Assembly (NCBI GenBank): GCA_002784365.1
Contig: PFKY01000014.1
Coordinates: forward strand, 1-7,083
DNA from: Candidatus Wolfebacteria bacterium CG_4_10_14_0_8_um_filter_39_64
GTDB lineage: Bacteria > Patescibacteriota > Minisyncoccia > UBA6257 > UBA9933
Direction of reading: 5' to 3'
DNA: 7,083 bases
Shown: piece after piece, positions 1 to 5,261 of the stretch
How the letters are laid out: the number at the start of each line of letters is the position of its first letter
Numbering within the stretch: the first letter of the stretch is position 1
Position numbers and translations under genes: made by a program
The notes under the pieces: model-generated
Database searches by the model: none
Seen by the model: only the letters and a program-made list of their open reading frames with translations
Told to the model about the DNA's origin: nothing

Positions 1-5
1 ACTTT

Positions 6-1184
6 ATGAAAAATAAACTTGGTATTTCTAAAAATGTTTTTGTTTTGGGACTGGTGAGTTTTTTTAATGATGTGGCCTCGGAGATGATTTATCCTTTGGT
101 GCCGATTTTTTTGACTAGTGTTTTAGGCGCGCCGGTGGCTGTGGTCGGCTTGGTGGAAGGTATTGCGGAATCAACCGCCAGTGTTTTGAAAGTTGTTTCC
201 GGCTGGCTTTCCGACAAATGGCGAAAAAGAAAAATTTTTGTTGTCGCTGGATATTCATTTTCGACGATTTCTAAAATACTTTTAAGCTTAGCTTATAGCT
301 GGCCATTTGTTTTGTTTGCTCGGTTTATTGACCGTTTTGGCAAAGGTACACGCACTTCTGCCAGAGACGCTTTAATTGCCGAAAGCTCAGAGAACTCGGC
401 TCGCGGAAGATCATTTGGCTTTCATCGAGCGCTTGATACTTTGGGAGCGGTAGTCGGTCCGCTCATAGCTCTTTTGGCAATTCATTTTTTAGATAATAAT
501 TTTCGTTTGATTTTCTTTCTCGCCTTTATCCCCGCTTGTATTGGCGTTCTCTTACTTATTATTTTTGTTAAAGAAAAGAGAAAAGAGGAAAATCTTTTTC
601 CTGCCCTTAATTTTAGTTGGCGCAATCTTGATTCTTCTTTTAAGATTTTTCTACTCATCAGTTTCGTTTTTGCTTTGGGAAATAGTTCGGACGCTTTTTT
701 AATATTGCGAGCGCAAAATTTAGGTTTGTCGGTAGTATTGGTTATACTTGCTTATGTTCTTTTTAATTTTACCTACGCCATTTTTTCAATGCCTGCCGGT
801 ATCATTTCTGATAAAATCGGGCCCAAAAAAGTGCTGTTGACTGGCTTCTTGCTTTTTTCCTTTATTTATCTTTTTTTCGGCCTTACAAATATCAGTCTTT
901 TTCTCTGGTTTCTTTTTCCATTTTACGGAATTTATATGGCTATTACCGAAGGAGTGGGAAAGGCTTATATTTCTAATTTAGTTCCCCAAGAAAAGGCAGG
1001 CACCGCTTTTGGCATTTATCAGACGACAATCGGCCTTTGCACTTTTTTTGCCTCTCTTATTGCCGGATTGCTTTGGACTTATATTGGTGTTAGCGCGCCA
1101 TTTATTTTTGGAAGTGTAATGGCGGTAATCTCGGCTCTTTTGTTTGTTATTTTGGAAAAAAAGATAAAACTTGCTAAAATATAA
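6..1184 (+). CDS. Major facilitator superfamily transporter
   Basis: This is a predicted inner-membrane secondary transporter of 392 residues, close to the usual MFS length, with about twelve hydrophobic segments. The N-terminus (FFNDVASEMIYPLVP, residues 19-33) is typical of a drug-efflux-like MFS branch. The loop 2-3 signature (motif A) is seen as GWLSDKWRKRK at 66-76. Its second-half copy is GIISDKIGPKK at 265-275, as expected from the internal duplication of the fold. A conserved-looking stretch at residues 106-124 (FGKGTRTSARDALI) lies between these copies. The substrate cannot be told from sequence; export of a small molecule or drug is the usual guess. The ATG lies 5 bases from the window edge, so no ribosome site can be judged and an upstream start cannot be excluded, though the protein begins where relatives usually do. 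No T-run terminator follows. Confidence 0.9.
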   Translation: MKNKLGISKNVFVLGLVSFFNDVASEMIYPLVPIFLTSVLGAPVAVVGLVEGIAESTASVLKVVSGWLSDKWRKRKIFVVAGYSFSTISKILLSLAYSWPFVLFARFIDRFGKGTRTSARDALIAESSENSARGRSFGFHRALDTLGAVVGPLIALLAIHFLDNNFRLIFFLAFIPACIGVLLLIIFVKEKRKEENLFPALNFSWRNLDSSFKIFLLISFVFALGNSSDAFLILRAQNLGLSVVLVILAYVLFNFTYAIFSMPAGIISDKIGPKKVLLTGFLLFSFIYLFFGLTNISLFLWFLFPFYGIYMAITEGVGKAYISNLVPQEKAGTAFGIYQTTIGLCTFFASLIAGLLWTYIGVSAPFIFGSVMAVISALLFVILEKKIKLAKI

Positions 1185-1201
1185 AAGGGTTTCCCGCCAA
1201 A

Positions 1202-1222
1202 CCTGCCTGCCGGCCAGGCAGG
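1202..1222. repeat. GC-rich palindromic element CCTGCCTG/CAGGCAGG
   Basis: Two perfectly complementary 8-nt arms, CCTGCCTG (1202-1209) and CAGGCAGG (1215-1222), flank the 5-nt loop CCGGC. The element begins 17 nt after the transporter stop codon. It is followed by GAAAAACT and not by a T-run, so it is not a classical intrinsic terminator on the plus strand. Palindromes of this CCTGCC/GGCAGG type are, from memory, frequent interspersed elements between genes in Parcubacteria genomes. A role in transcript 3'-end protection or attenuation is only a guess. Confidence 0.6.
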
Positions 1223-1242
1223 GAAAAACTTGAAATCGTCCC

Positions 1243-1263
1243 CCCGTTAGAAATTTTACCGGG
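1243..1263. repeat. Imperfect palindrome CCCGTTA...TACCGGG
   Basis: CCCGTTA (1243-1249) pairs with TACCGGG (1257-1263) except for one T/C mismatch, around the loop GAAATTT, whose AAATTT core is itself self-complementary. It looks like a decayed copy of a palindrome of the form CCCCGTTAGAAATTTCTAACGGGG, which I recall from Parcubacteria contigs. Its right arm runs into the start of the tRNA-like fragment at 1260. Confidence 0.35.
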
Positions 1264-1291
1264 CCGGAGTATGATGGTGGTACGCCTGGTT
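1260..1291 (+). pseudogene. Eroded tRNA 5' half (acceptor, D arm, anticodon 5' strand)
   Basis: The segment can be read as a 7-nt acceptor strand CGGGCCG (1260-1266), GA at positions 8-9, a D arm with 3-bp stem GTA/TAC (1269-1271 and 1281-1283) around TGATGGTGG, G26, anticodon-stem strand CCTGG (1285-1289), then TT as positions 32-33. The D arm closely resembles those of the two intact tRNAs in this window. It carries G where the near-universal U8 and A14 belong. No matching CCAGG or T arm follows, so the gene is broken in the anticodon loop. An initial C would fit a proline-type tRNA. It is probably non-functional. Confidence 0.4.
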
Positions 1292-1365
1292 AGTTAGCTA
1301 TCCTTTATTATGTCCACTTCCATCTCGAAATTATGACTTGAGAATCGATTATTGTATTTATCAAC

Positions 1366-1393
1366 TTGCTAAATAGCATGTAAGTGCTAAAAT
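1366..1393 (+). promoter_or_regulatory. Candidate sigma-70 promoter for the LAGLIDADG-like ORF
   Basis: A -35-like TTGCTA (1366-1371) and a -10-like TAAAAT (1388-1393) are separated by 16 nt. They match the consensus at 4 of 6 and 5 of 6 bases. Transcription would start around 1400, which is the ATG itself, implying a leaderless mRNA. There is no Shine-Dalgarno sequence before this ATG, which fits. AT-rich DNA yields such matches by chance, so this is tentative. Confidence 0.4.
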
Positions 1394-1399
1394 TAATGT

Positions 1400-1810
1400 A
1401 TGAGACATAATCTTAGGGAAATTATCGGACTAATAATTTGGTGGACAGAAGGAACAAAAGCTTATAAAGATAAGCGTGGGAAAAATACTTGGGTTTATAA
1501 TGTAGATGTTACAAATACAAATCCAGAAATAATTAAGTTGTTTTTAGATTTTTTGAGAAAAGACGTAAAAATAGATGAATCGCGTTTAAAATTACAACTC
1601 CAAATTCATAAAGGAGATGATCAATGCGCAATAGAAAACTATTGGTCTAATTTAACTAATATACCAAAGCAAAGATTTACAAAAACAATTATCAGACCTC
1701 AGGGAAATAAAATAGGTAAAAGTAGAGGAACTTGTAAGATTAGATACTCCGATAAATCTATTTATTTAAAATTAGATTCTTCACTAAAGAGATTGTTACA
1801 AAAAAATTGA
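1400..1810 (+). CDS. Orphan LAGLIDADG-like endonuclease-fold protein
   Basis: This 136-residue protein is not confidently assigned. Residues 6-18 (LREIIGLIIWWTEG) resemble a degenerate LAGLIDADG helix ending in the acid-glycine pair E17-G18. Next come VDVTNTNPEIIKLFLDFLRK (35-54), LQIHKGDD (67-74), YWSNLTNIPKQRFTK (81-95) and a basic strand near GTCKIRY (110-116). This order matches, from memory, proteins of Actinobacteria and CPR in which an N-terminal helix-turn-helix precedes a 'YWAEGxK ... NSDP ... FLR ... W ... IPxxxF' domain; here only that domain is present. An in-frame TAA at 1394-1396 rules out upstream extension. G+C is about 28% by my count, clearly below the neighbours, suggesting transfer. 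The TGA abuts the tRNA-Pro gene with no spacer, so both are probably on one transcript. DNA binding or cleavage is inferred only. Confidence 0.65.
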   Translation: MRHNLREIIGLIIWWTEGTKAYKDKRGKNTWVYNVDVTNTNPEIIKLFLDFLRKDVKIDESRLKLQLQIHKGDDQCAIENYWSNLTNIPKQRFTKTIIRPQGNKIGKSRGTCKIRYSDKSIYLKLDSSLKRLLQKN

Positions 1811-1881
1811 CGGGGCATAGTGTAATGGCAGCACGAGTCCTTTGGGAGGATTTAGTCAGAGTTCGAATCTCTGTGCCCCGA
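1811..1881 (+). tRNA. tRNA-Pro(UGG)
   Basis: This is a complete cloverleaf. The acceptor CGGGGCA/TGCCCCG (1811-1817, 1874-1880) is fully paired. The D stem is GTG/CAC, and the anticodon stem AGTCC/GGATT contains one G-T pair. The anticodon loop TTTGGGA carries TGG at 1843-1845, the variable loop is TAGT, and the T stem CAGAG/CTCTG holds TTCGAAT. C1:G72, G37 and discriminator A73 (1881) are all standard proline identity features. The next base is C followed by A's, so CCA is not encoded and must be added by the CCA enzyme. It starts on the base after the stop codon of the upstream ORF and has no obvious promoter of its own. Confidence 0.95.
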
Positions 1882-1915
1882 CAAAAAAAGAGTGAGGGGT
1901 GAAGGAGCATGCGGT

Positions 1916-1940
1916 CTGGGTTCGATTCCCAGCAGCCCGA
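1916..1940 (+). pseudogene. tRNA 3' fragment (T arm and acceptor 3' strand)
   Basis: A perfect T arm CTGGG-TTCGATT-CCCAG (1916-1932) is followed by an acceptor-like strand CAGCCCG (1933-1939) and A as discriminator (1940). No partner CGGGCTG or anticodon arm lies just upstream; the 34 nt after tRNA-Pro cannot be folded into the missing parts. The acceptor strand would pair with 6 of 7 bases of the 5' fragment at 1260-1266. Both this fragment and tRNA-Pro end in ACAAAAAAA, so it may be a recombination or attachment-site remnant and not a functional gene. Confidence 0.6.
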
Positions 1941-1942
1941 CA

Positions 1943-1978
1943 AAAAAACCGCTCCGACCGCGGTCGGAGCGGTTTTTT
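1943..1978. terminator. Bidirectional intrinsic terminator
   Basis: A perfect 36-nt palindrome has its centre between 1960 and 1961. Six A's and the 12-nt GC-rich arm CCGCTCCGACCG are mirrored by CGGTCGGAGCGG and six T's. Read on either strand it gives a strong stem followed by a U-run. It ends the plus-strand ORF/tRNA-Pro transcript and, 7 nt beyond its stop codon, the convergent minus-strand membrane protein gene. Confidence 0.92.
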
Positions 1979-1985
1979 AATTATT

Positions 1986-2588
1986 CTATTTTAAGTCAAA
2001 TTCATTCATTGTATCGTTAAATTTCTGGTTTAAATCATTAATTGCCCGCGCTTCGTCATTTATTTTAGTAATTAATTCGGCAATTCTATCACCATCAGTT
2101 TTCCCTAAAAATTTCCCCCTCAGTATTTCTAAAAGCTGAGTAAGATAATCATTATAAGTAATCAAGCGACTGATTAGAGCGGTTTCAGAGCTAATTGCCT
2201 CTAAAGCTTTTTGTCCGGCTGAAGCCGGAGAAATCTCGGCCAGATTTTTTGCCATTGTTTCCAACTGAACCGAAAGTTTAATAGCCCTCTCTCTGGCTTG
2301 GCGATTACGCTCTAATTCCTTGGATATTAAAACAAGGGCCTCGGTATATTTACGTTCTTTGTCAAGTCTGACAATCTCGCCAAGGCTGTTGGTTGATTCA
2401 TTTGAAATAGTCACAATATCCTGGGCAATCAAAGAGGCCTCTTGCCGAGCCCGCAGAAAATCTTCCGGAACGTTCTTTACATCTACAATCAAAAACCGCA
2501 GAACGAAATAAGCGAGCAGAATAATAAATATAAAAAGGATCAGTATCCTGACCCGCTTTGGGATTTTTGAATAAAAATTAGAAATCAT
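1986..2588 (-). CDS. Membrane-anchored helical protein of unknown function
   Basis: I do not recognise a family. The 200-residue product has a basic N-terminus (KIPKRVR, residues 8-14), one strong membrane segment (about 14-35), and a long charged domain (about 40-200) that reads as almost entirely helical, possibly coiled coil. By the positive-inside rule the N-terminus is cytoplasmic and the helical domain faces outward. A role in cell-envelope organisation is conceivable but unproven. The ATG at 2588 is preferred over one at 2690: the longer form adds 34 residues whose codons run antisense into the tRNA-Gly gene, and a good promoter lies between the two. The -10 box ends 9 nt before this ATG, implying almost no leader, and there is no Shine-Dalgarno site. 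The gene ends 7 nt before the shared terminator and is probably monocistronic. Confidence 0.75.
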   Translation of the reverse strand: MISNFYSKIPKRVRILILFIFIILLAYFVLRFLIVDVKNVPEDFLRARQEASLIAQDIVTISNESTNSLGEIVRLDKERKYTEALVLISKELERNRQARERAIKLSVQLETMAKNLAEISPASAGQKALEAISSETALISRLITYNDYLTQLLEILRGKFLGKTDGDRIAELITKINDEARAINDLNQKFNDTMNEFDLK

Positions 2589-2597
2589 TTTGATTTT

Positions 2598-2626
2598 ATT
2601 ATAACACCCCCTATTCAAAAATACAA
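2598..2626 (-). promoter_or_regulatory. Promoter of the membrane protein gene
   Basis: Read on the minus strand, TTGTAT (2626-2621) and a perfect TATAAT (2603-2598) are separated by 17 nt, the ideal sigma-70 spacing. The predicted start of transcription is about 3 nt before the ATG at 2588, giving a nearly leaderless mRNA. The element supports the shorter gene start and crosses the tRNA-Gly promoter. Confidence 0.7.
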
Positions 2627-2641
2627 GAATTGCGTTATAAT
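2614..2641 (+). promoter_or_regulatory. Promoter of tRNA-Gly
   Basis: TTCAAA (2614-2619, 4 of 6 consensus bases) and a perfect TATAAT (2636-2641) are spaced by 16 nt. Transcription would start near 2648, about 5 nt before the mature tRNA 5' end at 2653, a normal distance for RNase P processing. Its -35 lies inside the spacer of the divergent promoter. Confidence 0.6.
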
Positions 2642-2652
2642 TTAGAAAAATT

Positions 2653-2724
2653 GCGGGTATCGTATAATGGCTATTACTACAGGTTTCCAACCTGTTAATA
2701 GGGGTTCGATTCCCCTTACCCGCT
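2653..2724 (+). tRNA. tRNA-Gly(UCC)
   Basis: This is a complete cloverleaf. The acceptor GCGGGTA/TACCCGC (2653-2659, 2717-2723) is fully paired. The D stem is GTA/TAC and the anticodon stem ACAGG/CCTGT. The loop TTTCCAA carries TCC at 2686-2688, and the T stem AGGGG/CCCCT encloses TTCGATT. Discriminator T73 (2724) is the usual bacterial glycine identity base. CAAAG follows, so CCA is not encoded. The last 9 bases overlap the 3' end of the minus-strand holA gene. Confidence 0.95.
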
Positions 2725-3522
2725 CAAAGACAAGTCAACCAAAACTTCTTCATAATCTAATTTGCCTGATTTCACCATCCCATCGTAATCAGCCAATTTT
2801 TGAAGCAGTTTTTTGGGCAGCCAATTCAAACTCGCTAAAATATTAAAAATTTTAACCGGCTCCTCCTGACCGATAAATAATTTCTCTAAAGTTGTAATTC
2901 TCTGCGATAAGGACCAATTTCTAATAATCGCATTGATAAAAGTAAAAATATTAGGAGATTGATAAGGATAGTCGCCGATTTTCTTCAAATCTTTCGTGTC
3001 AATCGGACCTTTTTGGGAAAGCAGACTCAGCTTATCCAGTTCATTAATCAAACCCCAACCGTCTCTTTTAAAAGCTTCGGCCAAAAAATTTACGGCTTGC
3101 AGAGTGAGCAATAATTTCCGCTCGCCAGCCTCTTTTCGGATAAAAAACCGCCAATTTTCTTCTTTAAGTTCTTTAAATTCTTCGACCGAAAACGATTTCT
3201 TTAATAAAAATTTTAATTCTAGCGGCGGCGACTTCTCTTCAGAAATTAAAACGGTAAAATTTTCGGAATTTAAATATTTCTTCAAAAATTCTTGTATTTT
3301 TGGGGTGTCAATTTCATAGACGCTCTTCAAAACCGCTAATTTTTTATTGTCAAAAATCAGCATTTGGGCCGCGAATTCCTTTAACCTGAAAAATTCATCC
3401 AGATTCTCTAAATCAAAATAATCGCAAGAGAGATTGGAGTATCTATTGCGGTATTCCTCAATAATCTTATTCAATTTTTTCTGCCGGCGATAAGAATCCG
3501 GACCGTAGAGCAAAATGACCAT
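2716..3522 (-). CDS. holA: DNA polymerase III subunit delta
   Basis: HolA is the clamp-loader delta subunit that opens the beta sliding clamp during replication. The 268-residue protein starts with MVILLYGPDSYRRQKKL, the degenerate nucleotide-fold opening typical of delta, which lacks a true Walker A. Residues around 58-100 (AAQMLIFDNKKLAVLKSV, then FLKKYL) match the AAA+ core. The helical C-terminal part (about 185-260) includes FTFINAIIRNWS and ends in YDGMVKSGKLDYEEVLVDL, like the usual 'KSG' collar helix. It is shorter than typical delta subunits (roughly 330-340 residues), yet both ends look intact, so it is a compact version. Its TAA (2718-2716) lies inside the opposite-strand tRNA-Gly acceptor. 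There is no Shine-Dalgarno site before the ATG. A 73-nt gap with a heptad-repeat hairpin separates it from pyrG upstream. Confidence 0.82.
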   Translation of the reverse strand: MVILLYGPDSYRRQKKLNKIIEEYRNRYSNLSCDYFDLENLDEFFRLKEFAAQMLIFDNKKLAVLKSVYEIDTPKIQEFLKKYLNSENFTVLISEEKSPPLELKFLLKKSFSVEEFKELKEENWRFFIRKEAGERKLLLTLQAVNFLAEAFKRDGWGLINELDKLSLLSQKGPIDTKDLKKIGDYPYQSPNIFTFINAIIRNWSLSQRITTLEKLFIGQEEPVKIFNILASLNWLPKKLLQKLADYDGMVKSGKLDYEEVLVDLSLSG

Positions 3523-3532
3523 AAAGATGAGA

Positions 3533-3601
3533 ATTTAGGATTTAGAATATAGAATTTAGGAAATTTTTTAATCCCTAAATCCTAACTCCTGAATTCTAAA
3601 T
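3533..3601. repeat. Heptad tandem arrays in inverted orientation
   Basis: Four consecutive 7-nt units of the form ATTTAGN fill 3533-3560: ATTTAGG, ATTTAGA, ATATAGA and ATTTAGG. After a 13-nt AT-rich loop, four units of the complementary form NCTAAAT fill 3574-3601: CCTAAAT, CCTAACT, CCTGAAT and TCTAAAT. The two 28-nt arms are about 22/28 complementary and would form a long weak hairpin. The right arm overlaps the end of pyrG, whose TAG stop is part of the last unit. Similar 'TTTAGAATTTAGGA' arrays are, from memory, common between genes in Parcubacteria. Confidence 0.8.
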
Positions 3602-5227
3602 CCTTTTATTAATAGCTGCCTTGATAAATTCCCTGAAAAGCGGGTGGGGTTTTAAGGGTCTTGATTTAAATTCCGGGTGGAACTGAGTACCCACAAAAAA
3701 CGGGTGTTTTAATTTGGGTAATTCCATAATTTCCATCAGCCGGCGGTCCGGCGAAAAACCGGAAAAAACAATCCCTTTCTTTTCTAATTTTTCAACATAC
3801 GCCGAGTTGACTTCATAGCGGTGGCGATGCCGCTCGGAAATCAGGTGCTCTTTATAAGCTGATTGGGCAATCGTCCCCTTTTTCAAAACCGCCGGATAAG
3901 CCCCTAGTCTCATTGTTCCGCCGAAATTTTTCTCCGTCAGATTTTTCTTTTGTTCTGGCAAAATATCAATGACCGGATGTTTAGTTTTAGGATTAATCTC
4001 CGTGGTATTGGCATCCTTATATCCCAACATTGAACGGCTGTATTCCACTATTGCAAGCTGCATTCCGTAGCAGAGACCCAAAAAGGGAATTTTTTTCTCT
4101 CGCAGATAACGGATGGCGGCGATTTTTCCTTCTACTCCCCGACTCCCGAAACCGCCTGGAATAACAATACCTTGATATTCGGAAAGTTTCTTTAAATTAT
4201 TAGAATGAGTGAATTCGTCGGCGTTTAACCAGTGGAACTCCGGCTTTCTTTTAAAAAAATAGGTAGCGTGCTTCACGGCCTCAATGACTGAAATGTATGA
4301 ATCCTCCAGAATAAAATCACCAGCATCGAAATACTTGCCGACAATGCCGATCTTGACTGGTTTTTTGGCACGACGGATGCTTGCAACCAGCCTATTCCAG
4401 CCTCTCATGTTTTTACCTCGCGGCTTCAGATTCAGCTTTTTCAGAATCACTCCGCTTAAATTATCCTTTTCAAAATTAACAGGCACTTCATAGATGCTGG
4501 AAATATCCGGAGCGGATATAACATTTTCTTCGGGAATGCTACAGTGAAAAGCTATTTTTTCTCTCCGTTTTTCATCAATCGGAATATGCGCCCGAGCAAG
4601 AATAATGTCGGGGTGGAGACCGACGCTGTTTATTGCCCGCACGGCGTGCTGCGTAGGTTTGGTCTTTAATTCTGTTCCACCAGCTCCGAGCGTGGGAAGA
4701 AAACTAACCAAAACCAAAAGAACGTCCGCCGGTTTTTTTGATTTCAATATACGAATCGCTTCCAGAAAGAGAATATTCTCGTATTCGCCGACCGTTCCAC
4801 CGATTTCAGTGATTACAACCTGGGCCTTACTCTTGGTCGCCGCTTTATCAATTCGATCGATAACCTCGAGAGGGATGTAGGGTACGACCGAAACAAACTT
4901 TCCGCCATAACCCAAATTTCTCTCCCGGTTGATGACCGCCTGATAGACGCTTCCGGTTGTCATATAGTTGGCGCGCGTCAAGTCGCAATCCAGAAATCTC
5001 TCGTAGTTTCCCATATCCTGATCACATTCCATTCCGTCATCTAAAACAAAAACTTCCCCATGCTCTGTGGGATTCATGGTGCCGGCATCAACATTGACAT
5101 AGGGATCAATCTTAATAGCCGTGACCTCAAAACCCCGGGACTGTAAAATTTTTCCGATTGAGGCGGCAGCTACACCTTTGCCAACCCCGGACATAACGCC
5201 ACCAACAACAAAGATATATTTGAGCAT
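3596..5227 (-). CDS. pyrG: CTP synthase
   Basis: PyrG converts UTP to CTP using ATP and ammonia from glutamine, the last step of de novo pyrimidine nucleotide synthesis, in the cytosol. At 543 residues it is full length. The synthetase domain (1 to about 270) has the P-loop GGVMSGVGKG (9-18), DPYVNVDAGTM (41-51), GEVFVLDDG (57-65), likely Mg-binding D71 and E141 (in EIGGTVGE) and the UTP/CTP-site segment KTKPTQH (188-194). The glutamine amidotransferase domain (about 290-543) has PGGFGSRG (357-364), nucleophile C386 in GLCYGMQ, GGTMRLG (436-442), RHRHRYEVN (466-474) and the catalytic HPEF (517-520; H517, E519). All key residues are present. It lies 34 nt downstream of mutM, probably in the same transcript; no Shine-Dalgarno site precedes the ATG. 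The SGVGKG loop differs from E. coli SSLGKG but is a known natural form. Confidence 0.98.
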   Translation of the reverse strand: MLKYIFVVGGVMSGVGKGVAAASIGKILQSRGFEVTAIKIDPYVNVDAGTMNPTEHGEVFVLDDGMECDQDMGNYERFLDCDLTRANYMTTGSVYQAVINRERNLGYGGKFVSVVPYIPLEVIDRIDKAATKSKAQVVITEIGGTVGEYENILFLEAIRILKSKKPADVLLVLVSFLPTLGAGGTELKTKPTQHAVRAINSVGLHPDIILARAHIPIDEKRREKIAFHCSIPEENVISAPDISSIYEVPVNFEKDNLSGVILKKLNLKPRGKNMRGWNRLVASIRRAKKPVKIGIVGKYFDAGDFILEDSYISVIEAVKHATYFFKRKPEFHWLNADEFTHSNNLKKLSEYQGIVIPGGFGSRGVEGKIAAIRYLREKKIPFLGLCYGMQLAIVEYSRSMLGYKDANTTEINPKTKHPVIDILPEQKKNLTEKNFGGTMRLGAYPAVLKKGTIAQSAYKEHLISERHRHRYEVNSAYVEKLEKKGIVFSGFSPDRRLMEIMELPKLKHPFFVGTQFHPEFKSRPLKPHPLFREFIKAAINKRI

Positions 5228-5261
5228 AAAAAAATAACGCTAATCTACAAGATAATACTAA

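Noticed and set aside
1190..1226. The CCTGCCTG hairpin as the transporter's intrinsic terminator
   Set aside because: No T-run follows the stem on the plus strand; only GAAAAACT is present.
1292..1915. A group I intron or archaeal-type intron splitting a single tRNA
   Set aside because: I see no group I P7/P3 core elements in the available sequence, the flanking fragments lack a complementary anticodon stem, and the supposed intron would contain another whole tRNA.
1758..1943. A 61-codon minus-strand open frame across 1758-1943
   Set aside because: It is the antisense reading of tRNA-Pro and the neighbouring tRNA fragment; tRNA complements typically give 'WESNP'-like peptides. It also runs antisense into the 1400-1810 gene.
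2589..2690. A 34-residue N-terminal extension of the membrane protein, starting at 2690
   Set aside because: It would be coded antisense from within the tRNA-Gly anticodon loop and would lie upstream of a strong promoter whose transcript starts near 2591.
3533..3601. A CRISPR-like array
   Set aside because: The units are 7 nt long with no spacers, and the second half is inverted; there are no cas genes.
4284..4880. Plus-strand open frames within pyrG, and similar ones within holA and mutM
   Set aside because: They are antisense shadows of well-conserved genes, with no recognisable domains or ribosome sites.
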